Below, piece by piece: positions 51,179 to 60,025 of a stretch of DNA of 64,000 nucleotides (positions are counted from its first letter, which is position 1; each line of letters begins with the position of its first letter). Origin of the DNA: an uncultured Paracoccaceae bacterium (GTDB taxonomy: Bacteria; Pseudomonadota; Alphaproteobacteria; Rhodobacterales; Rhodobacteraceae). The position numbers and the translations under genes were made by a program. A model generated the notes under the pieces. The model worked only from the letters and a program-made list of their open reading frames with translations, ran no database searches and was not told where the DNA came from. Where the stretch lies: positions 372,001 to 436,000 of the forward strand of contig CANMQX010000005.1 of assembly GCA_947500135.1 (NCBI GenBank), given 5' to 3'.

Positions 51179-52179
51179 CCTTTGACGGCTCCTGCTGCGA
51201 TGCCCCGGACGAAAAGTTTCCCCGATGCGAAGTAAATGACGAGTGGGACAAGCCCGGTAAGAAGGGTGGCGGCCATGTTGACGTTGTATTCCTTCACGCC
51301 CTGGACCGAGTTGACGATGTTATTAAGCTGCACCGTCATCGGATATGTTTCGGGCTTGGTGTAGATCACCCCGAACAGGAAATCGTTCCAGATCCCCGTG
51401 ATCTGCAAGATCATCGCGACAACGAAAATCGGCAGCGACATGGGCAGCATGATCCGGAAATAGATGCCCCAGAAACCGGCACCATCGACACGGGCGGCCT
51501 TGAACAGCTCTTCCGGGACGGAGGTGAAATAGTTACGGAACAACAGCGTCAGGATCGGCATGCCGAAAATCGTGTGGACGATCACCAGTCCTGACAGGCT
51601 GCCCATCAGGCGGAAGGTTTTGAACCCTTCAAATCCCATCGCCTCAAGCATCGGATTGAACGCCTTTAGCACCGCCGTTATCCCTTCGCCGCTTTCGCGC
51701 AGGAGGATCACGATGGGATAGATCATCACCTGATAGGGGATGAACGCCCCAAAGATCAGGATGGTGAAAAACACCTCCGACCCTTTGAAGCGCCAATTGG
51801 CAAGGGCGTAACCGCTGACCGATGCGATCGCGATTGAAATGATCACGGATGGCACAAGGATCCAGACAGAGTTCCAGAAACCCCGCGAAAGCCCCTCGCA
51901 ATTGATGCCGGTGCAGGCCTCTGACCAGGCTTTGACCCAAGGTTGGAACGTGACTTCGACAGGTGGCCCAAAGATGTTGCCAAGCCGGACTTCTGGCATG
52001 CCTTTCAGTGACGTGACGATCATCACATAAAGCGGCAGAAGGTAGTACATGCAGACCACGAAAAGCGTGCCGTAGATGATGATATTGGTGGATGACAGTG
52101 CCTTTTTAGGTTTTGGACCGCGTGGGCCCGACAGCGCATTTACAGTTGCATCAACCATTTTTCTTGCCTCCGAATTCAA
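51175..52179 (-). CDS. sugar ABC importer permease (MalG type)
   Basis: 334-residue inner-membrane protein with about six spans; the first is near residues 32-52. The EAA loop is EELFKAARVDGAGFWGIYFRIMLPMS (about residue 228). A long N-terminal cytoplasmic extension (about 30 residues) and a periplasmic loop with a cysteine pair (CTGINC) are visible. It overlaps the partner permease by 29 bases and the ATPase by four. Confidence 0.92.
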   Translation of the reverse strand: MNSEARKMVDATVNALSGPRGPKPKKALSSTNIIIYGTLFVVCMYYLLPLYVMIVTSLKGMPEVRLGNIFGPPVEVTFQPWVKAWSEACTGINCEGLSRGFWNSVWILVPSVIISIAIASVSGYALANWRFKGSEVFFTILIFGAFIPYQVMIYPIVILLRESGEGITAVLKAFNPMLEAMGFEGFKTFRLMGSLSGLVIVHTIFGMPILTLLFRNYFTSVPEELFKAARVDGAGFWGIYFRIMLPMSLPIFVVAMILQITGIWNDFLFGVIYTKPETYPMTVQLNNIVNSVQGVKEYNVNMAATLLTGLVPLVIYFASGKLFVRGIAAGAVKG

Positions 52180-53074
52180 GGTAGGCCCATGGGATCAACA
52201 CCACCAGAACGCTGAGCAGCATCATGGTCGAGGCGGCAAAGCCAAGCCCGAGGTTCTGCGCCTGAAACATCTTTTCGATGACGTATTTTGCAGGCACCTC
52301 GGATGCGATGCCCGGTCCCCCGCTGGTTTGGGCCACGACAAGATCGTAAACCTTGATGATCCCCGCCGAAATGATCACCAATGCGGTAACAAACACAGGC
52401 CGCATCATCGGGATGACAATGAAGATATAAGTTTTCCAGGCGGGGATGCCTTCGACACGGGACGCTTTCCAGACATCCTCGTCAATGCCGCGCATCCCGG
52501 CAAGCAGCAGCACCATGACAAAGCCTGATCCTTGCCAAATGCCCGCAATCAGAACGCCGTAAATCACAATATCGGCGTTGTTGAGCGGATCAAAGGTAAA
52601 GCTTTCCCAACCGATGTTGCGCACCGTGTTTTGCAGACCCAGTTCAGGGTTCAGTATCCACTGCCACGCCAGACCGGTTACGACGAATGATAATGCAAAG
52701 GGGTATAGGATAATGGTGCGGATGGTGTTTTCGAACCTGATCTTGCGGTCCAGCAGCGCCGCGAGGACAAAGCCGATGGTCAGAGATAGAACCAGAGAGC
52801 ACAGGCCATAGATGGCAAGGTTCTCAATAGAAATCAGCCAGCGATTTTCGCCCCACAACCGTTCATAATTGTCCAGACCAACCCACTTGTCCGGGGCTGG
52901 CAACAGACGTGACCGGGTGAACGAATGGTAGATCGTCCAAAGCGTGCATCCGACGAACACGACCAGCGCCGTGAATATCATCGGGATCGCTGCGATCTTT
53001 GCCGCCATATTTTTGAACAGGCGAGAGGGCCGTTTCGCCCTGACCTTTGTCTGCCCGGTGTCTGTCACCGCCAT
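52151..53074 (-). CDS. sugar ABC importer permease (MalF type)
   Basis: 307-residue inner-membrane protein with about six spans and the EAA loop DEDVWKASRVEGIPAWKTYIFIVIPMM (about residue 205). The ATG at 53074 starts MAVTDTGQTK; a longer frame to 53107 reaches into the intercistronic hairpin region. It lies 130 bases after the binding-protein gene, a gap that holds a hairpin. Confidence 0.9.
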   Translation of the reverse strand: MAVTDTGQTKVRAKRPSRLFKNMAAKIAAIPMIFTALVVFVGCTLWTIYHSFTRSRLLPAPDKWVGLDNYERLWGENRWLISIENLAIYGLCSLVLSLTIGFVLAALLDRKIRFENTIRTIILYPFALSFVVTGLAWQWILNPELGLQNTVRNIGWESFTFDPLNNADIVIYGVLIAGIWQGSGFVMVLLLAGMRGIDEDVWKASRVEGIPAWKTYIFIVIPMMRPVFVTALVIISAGIIKVYDLVVAQTSGGPGIASEVPAKYVIEKMFQAQNLGLGFAASTMMLLSVLVVLIPWAYLEFGGKKNG

Positions 53075-53164
53075 GTTGTCCCCCGTCGTTGCTATCAGGT
53101 GGGTCAAAACACCCCGCCCGTTTGAGGTGCTTGGAACTGCCGTTTTCTATAGGTGCAAAAGCGA

Positions 53165-53188
53165 GGCCCGCAGCATATGCTACGGGCC
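53165..53188. promoter_or_regulatory. intercistronic hairpin between binding protein and permease genes
   Basis: GGCCCG-C-AGCATATGCT-A-CGGGCC: a 24-bp palindrome with one mismatched pair, just after the binding-protein stop. Such hairpins commonly protect the upstream mRNA and reduce read-through, giving excess binding protein over permeases. Confidence 0.6.
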
Positions 53189-53204
53189 CCACCGAAAAGA
53201 TCGC

Positions 53205-54434
53205 TTAGTCAGCGCTTTCGATGATGCCGACGTAACGCGCCTGCGCATCTTCGACGGTGATGCTGGTATCGTTCCAGAACTCAACCATCAGGTCTTCCAG
53301 CTGACCAGCGGTGTCAGCGGAATAGGCGTTCACCCCATCTGGCAGCACATTGCCAGCTGCAAGGATCTCAAGCCCTTTTTTCATGCAGTCATTGGCGGCG
53401 GACAGATCCACGTCACCACGGATCGGCAGCGAACCCTTTTTGAGGTTGAAGGCAACCTGGACTTCGGGGCTGATCATCAGCGCAGCAAGCTCTTTCTGGG
53501 CCGCCTCGATCTCTGGATCGTCCTGCTTTGGGAAGTAAAACGCGTCACCGCCAGTTGCGATGATTTCGTTCACGCCCAGACCTGGCAGACAGGTGTAGTC
53601 TTCGCCCGCAACCTGTCCGGCAACCTGGAATTCGCCCTGCGCCCAGTCACCGTGAATCTGACCACCGGCCATACCCGTAATCACAAGGTTTGTGGCTTGG
53701 TTCCAGTCCTGAACATTGGATCCGTCGGACAAGGACCGCGCGTCAGCGTAAGCCTGAAAAACCTTCGTCATGTCTTCGCTTGCAGCAGCTTCGGCGTTCT
53801 TGTTTGTCAGAACGTCGATATACAGTTCTGTCCCGCCAACGGCGACCATGATCGCACCAAAGGCAAGGCTTGTCTGCCAGGCTTGCTGACCCATGGCGAG
53901 CGGGATCACGTCAGCGTCACGCAGCGCAGGTGCGGCCTCGACAAATGCGAACCAATCCGCAGGCACATCAACGCCAGCCTTTTCGAATGCGTCATGTGAC
54001 AGCCACAGCCACTGAGGCGAATGAATATTCACAGGCACACAGTAAATCTTGCCGTCCAATGTGCAGCCGTCCAACAGACGGCTTGGGTTCACAACATCTG
54101 CCCAGCCGCCGGCTTCAGCTACGTCTGTCAGATCCAGCATCAGACCGGCTTCGACCAGCTCTTCTGCTTGACGGCCGTGGTTCAGCTGGGTGGCGTGCAT
54201 CGGGTCGCCGCCAAGGATACGGGAAATGATGATCGGACGCGCCGTACCGCCGGAACCGGCAATCGCGCCGTCCAGCCATGTATGTTCTGTCGCGTCGAAT
54301 GCTTTTGCAAACTCTGACACGGCTGCGGCTTCACCGCCGGATGTCCACCAATGCGTCACTTCCAGTTCAACGGCCGATACTGACGATGCAGCGACCATTG
54401 CCGTTGCCGCCAGCAGTTTTGTTGTGAGTTTCAC
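53205..54434 (-). CDS. sugar ABC importer periplasmic binding protein
   Basis: 409-residue extracellular solute-binding protein (family 1) with signal peptide ending SSVSAVE. The mature protein begins ELEVTHWWTSGGEAAAV; CVPVNIHSPQWLWL (about residue 137) resembles glucose/mannose-type binding proteins. A cysteine pair (GCTLDGKIYC) is likely a disulfide. The start is GTG at 54434 with a strong GGGAGGAG site. A perfect inverted repeat lies 20 bases upstream, suggesting LacI control. Exact sugar unknown. Confidence 0.9.
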   Translation of the reverse strand: MKLTTKLLAATAMVAASSVSAVELEVTHWWTSGGEAAAVSEFAKAFDATEHTWLDGAIAGSGGTARPIIISRILGGDPMHATQLNHGRQAEELVEAGLMLDLTDVAEAGGWADVVNPSRLLDGCTLDGKIYCVPVNIHSPQWLWLSHDAFEKAGVDVPADWFAFVEAAPALRDADVIPLAMGQQAWQTSLAFGAIMVAVGGTELYIDVLTNKNAEAAASEDMTKVFQAYADARSLSDGSNVQDWNQATNLVITGMAGGQIHGDWAQGEFQVAGQVAGEDYTCLPGLGVNEIIATGGDAFYFPKQDDPEIEAAQKELAALMISPEVQVAFNLKKGSLPIRGDVDLSAANDCMKKGLEILAAGNVLPDGVNAYSADTAGQLEDLMVEFWNDTSITVEDAQARYVGIIESAD

Positions 54435-54453
54435 GATTATCTCCTCCCTGGTT

Positions 54454-54487
54454 CTAAATCGTTGTAGATGAGCCTATAACGATTTAG
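54454..54487. promoter_or_regulatory. probable operator of the LacI regulator
   Basis: CTAAATCGTT (54454-54463) and AACGATTTAG (54478-54487) are exact inverted copies with a 14-base spacer, 20 bases upstream of the binding-protein gene and 150 bases before the divergent lacI-type gene. Confidence 0.72.
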
Positions 54488-54636
54488 ATTGACCTCGCAA
54501 GAATTATTAAGACAATATGAATGAAACAGATGAGGTCGCGCCCAAACCATTGCGAGCGTTATGCTTTTGCCTCGGCAGTACGGCACGCGCTGCACGAAAC
54601 TGCTACTTGCAGGGCGTGGATTGAGGGGAAATTCAC

Positions 54637-55674
54637 ATGTCGGACGACGAAAAAGACCCTTCGCAAGGGGCTCCGACATTGGGCCGGAAACAAAAACCAA
54701 CACTCAAGACGATTTCAAAGATCAGCGGTCTTGCCGTTCCGACTGTTTCGCGGGCTTTGAACGATGCGCCTGATATCGGCAACGACACGAAAAAGCTGAT
54801 TCGCAAGATCGCGGATGAAATCGGCTATGTGCCCAATCGCGCTGGTGTCCGCCTGCGCACGGGTCGCACCAACGTCATCAGCCTGGTGATGTCAACCGAA
54901 CATGACAACCACACGGCCCGTCTGATTTCATCGGTGGCAGGCGGTTTTGAGGGCACAAGTTTCCACCTGAATGTCATGCCCTATTCCCCAAGTGCCGATA
55001 TCATGAAACCGATCCGCTATATCTATGAAACGGGTTCGGCGGATGCGGTTATTCTGAACCAGATCGAACCCGAGGATGCGCGCATCGCCTACCTGATGGA
55101 GCGCAACTTTCCCTTCGCCACCCATGGCCGCAGCAACTGGTCGGACCAGCACCCATATTATGATTTCGACAACGAAACATATGGGCGGTTGGCGATCGAT
55201 ATGTTGCATGCGCGTGGCCGCAAACATGTGGCAGTTATCGCCCCGCCGCTGCGCCAAAGCTATGCATTGCATTTGGTGTCTGGCTTGCGCGAACGGGCCG
55301 CTGCAACTGGTCTGTCACTGTCCATCCTTGAATGTGTGACCAGCGACGACCAGACCCCCGATGTGGCAGAGGGAATCGCCGCCCATCTGGCCACCCATCC
55401 CGATACAGATGCGATTGTCACCGCATCGGCGGCATCGGCATTGGCCGCCTTTGCAACGGCAGAAAGCCGCGGTGTTACTGTTGGCAAGGAAATGGATATC
55501 TTCGCCAAAGAGGCATCACCGGTTCTAAAAATCGTCTGCAAGGATATTCTGACCATCGCAGAAGAGGTTGGATCAGCGGGCGAATTTCTGGCCAAGGCGG
55601 CGATTCAGGCCATCAAACAGCCGGAATTATCACCGATGCAGTTTTTGGAAATTCCGACTGCCGGACCAGCCTAG
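54637..55674 (+). CDS. LacI-family transcriptional regulator
   Basis: 345-residue repressor. The HTH is at about residues 22-68 (PTLKTISKISGLAVPTVSRALNDAPDIGNDTKKLI...IGYVPNRAGVRLRTGRTN), followed by a periplasmic-binding-protein-like sensor domain (AVIAPPLRQSYALHLVSGL). The N-terminal 20 residues (DDEKDPSQGAP) are an extra tail. It is divergent from the sugar importer operon and almost certainly controls it through the inverted repeat at 54454-54487. It converges with the LOG-family gene, two bases apart. Confidence 0.93.
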   Translation: MSDDEKDPSQGAPTLGRKQKPTLKTISKISGLAVPTVSRALNDAPDIGNDTKKLIRKIADEIGYVPNRAGVRLRTGRTNVISLVMSTEHDNHTARLISSVAGGFEGTSFHLNVMPYSPSADIMKPIRYIYETGSADAVILNQIEPEDARIAYLMERNFPFATHGRSNWSDQHPYYDFDNETYGRLAIDMLHARGRKHVAVIAPPLRQSYALHLVSGLRERAAATGLSLSILECVTSDDQTPDVAEGIAAHLATHPDTDAIVTASAASALAAFATAESRGVTVGKEMDIFAKEASPVLKIVCKDILTIAEEVGSAGEFLAKAAIQAIKQPELSPMQFLEIPTAGPA

Positions 55675-55676
55675 GG

Positions 55677-56522
55677 TCAGCGCCCCGGGATCAACCCGCG
55701 TTTTTCGCCTTTACCATCCCAGTTATCCAAAGCTTCCACCGCCTCCTCCGCCGTTTCGACAAAGCGGAACAGTTTCAGATCCTCGGCAGAGATTGTGCCC
55801 GCATCAGACAGCGCATTCCAATTGATGATTTTTTCCCAGAAGGATTGTCCAAATAGCAGGAATGGCACCTGCGCCATGCGCCCGGTCTGGATCAGCGTCA
55901 GCGCCTCGAACATCTCATCCAACGTCCCGAACCCGCCCGGAAACACGCAAACCGCCGAGGCACGCATCAGGAAATGCATCTTGCGGATCGCAAAATAGTG
56001 GAAATTGAAGCACAGATCAGGCGTCACATATTCATTTGGCGCCTGTTCATGAGGCAGCACAATGTTCAGCCCGATGGATTGCCCGCCCGCATCCAGCGCG
56101 CCGCGATTGCCCGCCTCCATCACACCCGGCCCGCCACCGGTGACGATCACATCCTCGGTTCCGCCGGATTTCAGCGACCGTTCCGTCATCATCTGAGAAA
56201 AGCGCCGCGCCTCATCATAGTATTTCGACAAATCCGCAAGCGTCTGTGTCCGCGCGCTGTCCTTGTTCGCCGGTGCCGGGATCCGCGCGCCCCCAAACAG
56301 CACGATGGTTGAATTGATCCCCGCTTCGTTCATCAGCATTTCAGGCTTCAGCAATTCCAGTTGTAACCGCACGGGCCGCAGCTCGGGGCGACACATGAAA
56401 TCCTCATCCGCAAAGGCAAGCGCATAAGATGGCGCCCGGGTCTGCGGCGTGTCGGGGATATGCGTCGCGGCCTCGCGGTCCTGATGGCTGTCGCGAAACG
56501 GATGATGTCGGTTGTCTTGCAT
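55677..56522 (-). CDS. LOG-family (TIGR00730-like) Rossmann-fold protein
   Basis: 281-residue protein with the LOG/lysine-decarboxylase-like motif PGGFGTLDEMFE (about residue 205) and GGGPGVMEAGNRGALDAGG upstream of it. Family members are cytokinin-riboside phosphoribohydrolases or nucleotide-5'-monophosphate hydrolases such as PpnN; which applies is not clear. The N-terminus has a 70-residue extension before the fold. The ATG at 56522 has AGGAT upstream; a longer frame to 56636 is less likely. It is divergent from dapD. Confidence 0.88.
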   Translation of the reverse strand: MQDNRHHPFRDSHQDREAATHIPDTPQTRAPSYALAFADEDFMCRPELRPVRLQLELLKPEMLMNEAGINSTIVLFGGARIPAPANKDSARTQTLADLSKYYDEARRFSQMMTERSLKSGGTEDVIVTGGGPGVMEAGNRGALDAGGQSIGLNIVLPHEQAPNEYVTPDLCFNFHYFAIRKMHFLMRASAVCVFPGGFGTLDEMFEALTLIQTGRMAQVPFLLFGQSFWEKIINWNALSDAGTISAEDLKLFRFVETAEEAVEALDNWDGKGEKRGLIPGR

Positions 56523-56656
56523 ACGGATATCCTGTGTTATTTGTTCCCAGCGTTGCCTGCGCGCGCGCCAGATGCAATTGAAATACGCCACAGCACGCCG
56601 TTGATTGATCAGGTGAGCCGGGCTAGATACCCCCAAATCATGGATGGGAGACCAAT

Positions 56657-57484
56657 ATGTCCAATGCTGCCCTAGAGACCGCCATCGAAGCCGCGTGGGA
56701 TGCCCGCGATACGATTACCCCCGCAACCACCGGCGAGACCCGCGAGGCGATTGAGGATACATTGAACGCCCTTGATGGTGGCAAGTTGCGCGTTGCTGAA
56801 AAGCGGGATGATGGATCTTGGCATGTGAACCAATGGGCCAAAAAGGCCGTGCTGTTGGGCTTTCGGATCAAGGATATGGAACAGCAGGATGGCGGCCCGC
56901 AGGCTGGCGGCTGGTGGGACAAGGTCGACAGCAAGTTCAAAGGCTGGGGCGACAACCAATGGAAGGCCGCCGGGTTCCGCGCTGTGCCCAACTGCGTGGT
57001 CCGCAAATCCGCCTTTATCGCGCCCGGTGTTGTGCTGATGCCATCTTTTGTGAACCTTGGTGTCTATGTGGATGAAGGCACGATGGTCGATACATGGGCC
57101 ACGGTCGGGTCCTGCGCGCAGATCGGCAAGAACGTGCATCTGTCCGGCGGTGTTGGTATCGGCGGCGTGTTGGAACCGATGCAGGCAGGCCCGACGATTA
57201 TCGAGGATAACTGCTTTATTGGCGCGCGGTCAGAAGTGGTTGAGGGCTGTATCGTTCGTGAAGGTTCCGTCCTTGGCATGGGCGTCTTCATCGGCCAGTC
57301 AACCAAGATCGTGGACCGCGAAACCGGTGAGGTCATGTATGGCGAAGTGCCGCCCTATTCGGTGGTGGTCGCAGGCTCCATGCCGTCAAAGAACAATGTC
57401 AGCCTTTACTGTGCCGTGATCGTGAAACGGGTGGACGAACGGACCCGTTCCAAGACTGGCATCAACGAATTGCTGCGCGACTAG
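56657..57484 (+). CDS. dapD: 2,3,4,5-tetrahydropyridine-2,6-dicarboxylate N-succinyltransferase
   Basis: 275-residue cytoplasmic enzyme of the succinylase branch of lysine/diaminopimelate synthesis. A helical N-terminal domain is followed by left-handed beta-helix hexapeptide repeats (about residues 105-235; [32 protein letters not shown] and [13 protein letters not shown]). GGGAG precedes the ATG. dapE, the later step of the pathway, lies 1.3 kb downstream, with three small genes between. Confidence 0.96.
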   Translation: MSNAALETAIEAAWDARDTITPATTGETREAIEDTLNALDGGKLRVAEKRDDGSWHVNQWAKKAVLLGFRIKDMEQQDGGPQAGGWWDKVDSKFKGWGDNQWKAAGFRAVPNCVVRKSAFIAPGVVLMPSFVNLGVYVDEGTMVDTWATVGSCAQIGKNVHLSGGVGIGGVLEPMQAGPTIIEDNCFIGARSEVVEGCIVREGSVLGMGVFIGQSTKIVDRETGEVMYGEVPPYSVVVAGSMPSKNNVSLYCAVIVKRVDERTRSKTGINELLRD

Positions 57485-57760
57485 GTGATCATCAGCCGGA
57501 CACTGGCGCGCAAGCGTATTGCGGCGGGCGAACGCCCGTCGTTCAAGGCAGCATGGCTGCCAGTGGCCGCTGACGTGCTGATCATCGCGCTGCTGCTTGC
57601 CGCCCTTTGGAACCCGGCACTGACCTTCATCTACCTGATGCAGCTTTCATTGTTCTGGCTGGTGCTGTTTCTGATGGCCGTGATCTATGCCCCGTTGCAA
57701 ATCGTGATTATCGTCTCGACAATCTGGGCAGTTCGATCCCGTTGGGAAGATAGGGAATGA
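57485..57760 (+). CDS. small membrane protein between dapD and a conserved hypothetical gene
   Basis: 91-residue protein with two or three hydrophobic segments (about residues 25-48 and 50-82) and charged ends. The start is GTG at 57485, directly after the dapD stop. Its stop overlaps the next ATG (ATGA). I do not recognise a family. The tight spacing to dapD suggests co-transcription with lysine biosynthesis, without implying a shared function. Confidence 0.68.
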   Translation: MIISRTLARKRIAAGERPSFKAAWLPVAADVLIIALLLAALWNPALTFIYLMQLSLFWLVLFLMAVIYAPLQIVIIVSTIWAVRSRWEDRE

Positions 57761-58101
57761 CGCAGGCAATGGCAGAAAAGAAATCCAGGCAAAAAGTCTA
57801 TACCCTGCTGGTTGAGGTTGGCCGAAACAAAGGTGACGGGCTGCCTGAAGGGGCCACAGGCGGCGCGCTGATGTGCTATGCCAGTGGCGTGGACGAGGCG
57901 GAAGCCGTACGCGAAACGGTCGCCATCCTCAAACAGGCTGATCTGGCGCCGCTGGATGTGTCAGGTTACGGCACGTTGGATGAACGGCTTGCTGAAGGGC
58001 ATGACATCTCGGACGATGAAAAGACGCTGATGCAGCGGGCGCTTGATGAAAACAGCGTAATTGTTGCCCAGATGACCCCGTTTTTTGATGAAAAAGACTG
58101 A
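57757..58101 (+). CDS. conserved-looking hypothetical protein
   Basis: 114-residue acidic cytoplasmic protein, not recognised. KKSRQKVYTLLVEVGRNKG and VDEAEAVRETVAILKQADLAPLDVSGYGTLDER suggest a small alpha/beta fold. It overlaps the small membrane-protein gene by four bases. An internal ATG at 57769 could also be the start. Its 3' end runs into the palindrome cluster at 58.1 kb. Confidence 0.7.
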   Translation: MTQAMAEKKSRQKVYTLLVEVGRNKGDGLPEGATGGALMCYASGVDEAEAVRETVAILKQADLAPLDVSGYGTLDERLAEGHDISDDEKTLMQRALDENSVIVAQMTPFFDEKD

Positions 58102-58118
58102 AATTTCACGCGACCTGC

Positions 58119-58161
58119 AAAATTCTTCCAAGGATTTTGGTCAGAAATTTGGAAATTTCTG
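58119..58161. repeat. intergenic palindrome cluster A
   Basis: AAAATTCTTCCAAGGATTTT (58119-58138; 9-bp arms with one G-U pair) followed by CAGAAATTT-GG-AAATTTCTG (58142-58161; perfect). A TTTTT...AAAAA stem in the last codons of the preceding gene (58081-58095) comes before them. The layout parallels cluster B at 59925-59994. Confidence 0.7.
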
Positions 58162-58188
58162 GCGTATCGCGCGCGGGACCGTTTCGCT

Positions 58189-58710
58189 ATGAACATTACG
58201 CTTTCATTTGCGGCAGACATCCCCGACCCAGACGCATTTGAAGCGCTGCTTTGCCAGTATTACACGATTATGGCGGACAAATTGACTGAAATCGGTGGCC
58301 CCCAGCTGTCACCAAAAGGATTGGCCGCCGAAACCATGGCCCATGCAGATGAACTGCTCCCGCCTCGAAACAGATTGTTATTAGCCACAGCCGAGGATGG
58401 CACACTAATGGGCTGCGGTATGATCCGTATGGTTCGCAATGATGCCGCAGAGTTGAAGCGCATGTTTGTTAAGCCTGAAGCGCAGGGTTTGGGGCTTGGC
58501 CGCCAGCTGTTTGAGACGCGCATGGCAGAGGCCCGCCAGATGGGTTGCAAGGTGCTTTACGCCGATACGATCAAGGGTAACACACCGATGCTGACGATGT
58601 ATGAGCGTTACGGTTTCAAGCGCATTCCGCGCTATGCAGAGAATTTCAATGATCCCGCGCTGGACCCATATTTGGTTTATCTGGAACATCACGTGCCGCA
58701 GGCCAGCTGA
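58189..58710 (+). CDS. GNAT-family N-acetyltransferase
   Basis: 173-residue acetyltransferase. The acetyl-CoA-binding motif A is LKRMFVKPEAQGLGLGRQLFETRM (about residue 88), followed by MYERYGFKRIPRY, typical of the GNAT fold. Substrate unknown. It sits between palindrome cluster A and dapE, 54 bases before dapE, and may be co-expressed with it. Confidence 0.9.
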   Translation: MNITLSFAADIPDPDAFEALLCQYYTIMADKLTEIGGPQLSPKGLAAETMAHADELLPPRNRLLLATAEDGTLMGCGMIRMVRNDAAELKRMFVKPEAQGLGLGRQLFETRMAEARQMGCKVLYADTIKGNTPMLTMYERYGFKRIPRYAENFNDPALDPYLVYLEHHVPQAS

Positions 58711-58764
58711 CAGATTTGCATCCACGCCCCCATCCGGGTAGCCACGCCCTGAAAGGAGCCTTTC

Positions 58765-59910
58765 ATGACACCTGTTGATCCCGTCGCCCTGACTGCTGAT
58801 CTGGTGCGTTGCCCGTCCGTGACACCGGCCGAAGGGGGCGCGCTTGTGCTTTTGGAAAAACTGCTGTCGGACGGCGGTTTTGATTGCACACGTGTTGATC
58901 GCGGGGGTGTTCCGAACTTATATGCCCGTTGGGGGCGCAAGGGGGCCAACCGCACCTTTGGGTTCAACGGTCACACCGATGTCGTTCCGGTGGGCAATGA
59001 AAGTGACTGGTCGGTCTTTCCTTTCGGGGCAGCGATCAAAGACGGCTATCTTTATGGTCGCGGGTCCACCGATATGAAATCTGGCGTTGCGGCCTTTGCT
59101 GCCGCCGCAATTGATTTTGTGACCGAAACACCCCCTGATGGGGCGGTCGTGCTGGCGATTACTGGTGATGAGGAAGGCGAAGCATTGCATGGTACAACCG
59201 CGCTGCTGGACTGGATGCAAGCGCAGGGCGAGGCGATGAGCGTTTGCCTGGTCGGGGAGCCGACCTGCCCCGATGTCATGGGCGAGGCAATGAAAATCGG
59301 GCGGCGCGGGTCGCTGACCGCCTGGTTCACAGTGCGCGGGGTGCAAGGCCATTCCGCCTATCCGCACCGGGCGAAAAACCCGATCCCGGCCCTTGCGCGG
59401 CTTGTGGATCGGTTGTCGTCACATGTGCTGGACGAAGGGACGGCGCATTTTGATCCTTCAACCCTTGCAGTGGTAACCATCGATACCGGCAACCCGGCCA
59501 CCAATGTGATCCCGGCCCAATGCACCGCCGCAGTCAACGTCCGGTTTAACGACGCTCATTCCAGCCAGGCAATCGTTGATTGGATGGGCGAGGAGGCTGG
59601 TCACGTGACCGATGCATTTGACGTTGATGTTGATATCAAAGTGAAGGTTTCGGGCGAAAGCTTTCTGACTCCGCCGGGTGATTTGTCCGATTTGGTATCT
59701 GCTGCTGTGGCCGCCGAAACCAGTGTAACACCCGTGATGTCCACCTCTGGCGGTACGTCTGATGCCCGTTTTGTGAAGGATCATTGCCCGGTGGTTGAAT
59801 TCGGCCTTGTTGGCAAGACGATGCATCAGGTGGATGAATGTGTGTCGGTTGAACAGATTGGTCAGCTCAAGGCAATCTACAAGCGTATTCTCACTGATTA
59901 TTTCGCCTGA
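58765..59910 (+). CDS. dapE: succinyl-diaminopimelate desuccinylase
   Basis: 381-residue M20-family metalloenzyme releasing succinate from N-succinyl-LL-diaminopimelate. Metal ligands appear in [11 protein letters not shown] (His/Asp), [11 protein letters not shown] and GDEEGEA, with the C-terminal [20 protein letters not shown] precedes the ATG. With dapD upstream it provides two steps of the succinylase route to lysine and meso-DAP. Confidence 0.95.
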   Translation: MTPVDPVALTADLVRCPSVTPAEGGALVLLEKLLSDGGFDCTRVDRGGVPNLYARWGRKGANRTFGFNGHTDVVPVGNESDWSVFPFGAAIKDGYLYGRGSTDMKSGVAAFAAAAIDFVTETPPDGAVVLAITGDEEGEALHGTTALLDWMQAQGEAMSVCLVGEPTCPDVMGEAMKIGRRGSLTAWFTVRGVQGHSAYPHRAKNPIPALARLVDRLSSHVLDEGTAHFDPSTLAVVTIDTGNPATNVIPAQCTAAVNVRFNDAHSSQAIVDWMGEEAGHVTDAFDVDVDIKVKVSGESFLTPPGDLSDLVSAAVAAETSVTPVMSTSGGTSDARFVKDHCPVVEFGLVGKTMHQVDECVSVEQIGQLKAIYKRILTDYFA

Positions 59911-59924
59911 CCATTGCGGCGCAC

Positions 59925-59994
59925 CCAGACTTTTTTGAAAAAGTCTGGACAAAATCCTTGCAAGGATTTTTCTCAATTCCTGTACCAGGAATTG
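59925..59994. repeat. intergenic palindrome cluster B (three consecutive hairpins)
   Basis: CCAGACTTTTT-TG-AAAAAGTCTGG (59925-59948), AAAATCCTTGCAAGGATTTT (59951-59970, perfect palindrome) and CAATTCCTG-TAC-CAGGAATTG (59974-59994) lie end to end between dapE and rnr. The first can act as the dapE terminator. The AAAATCC...GGATTTT unit recurs, slightly changed, in cluster A. Confidence 0.82.
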
Positions 59995-60025
59995 GCTGGC
60001 CCGACAGGGCGTGCTAGGCGGGGGC

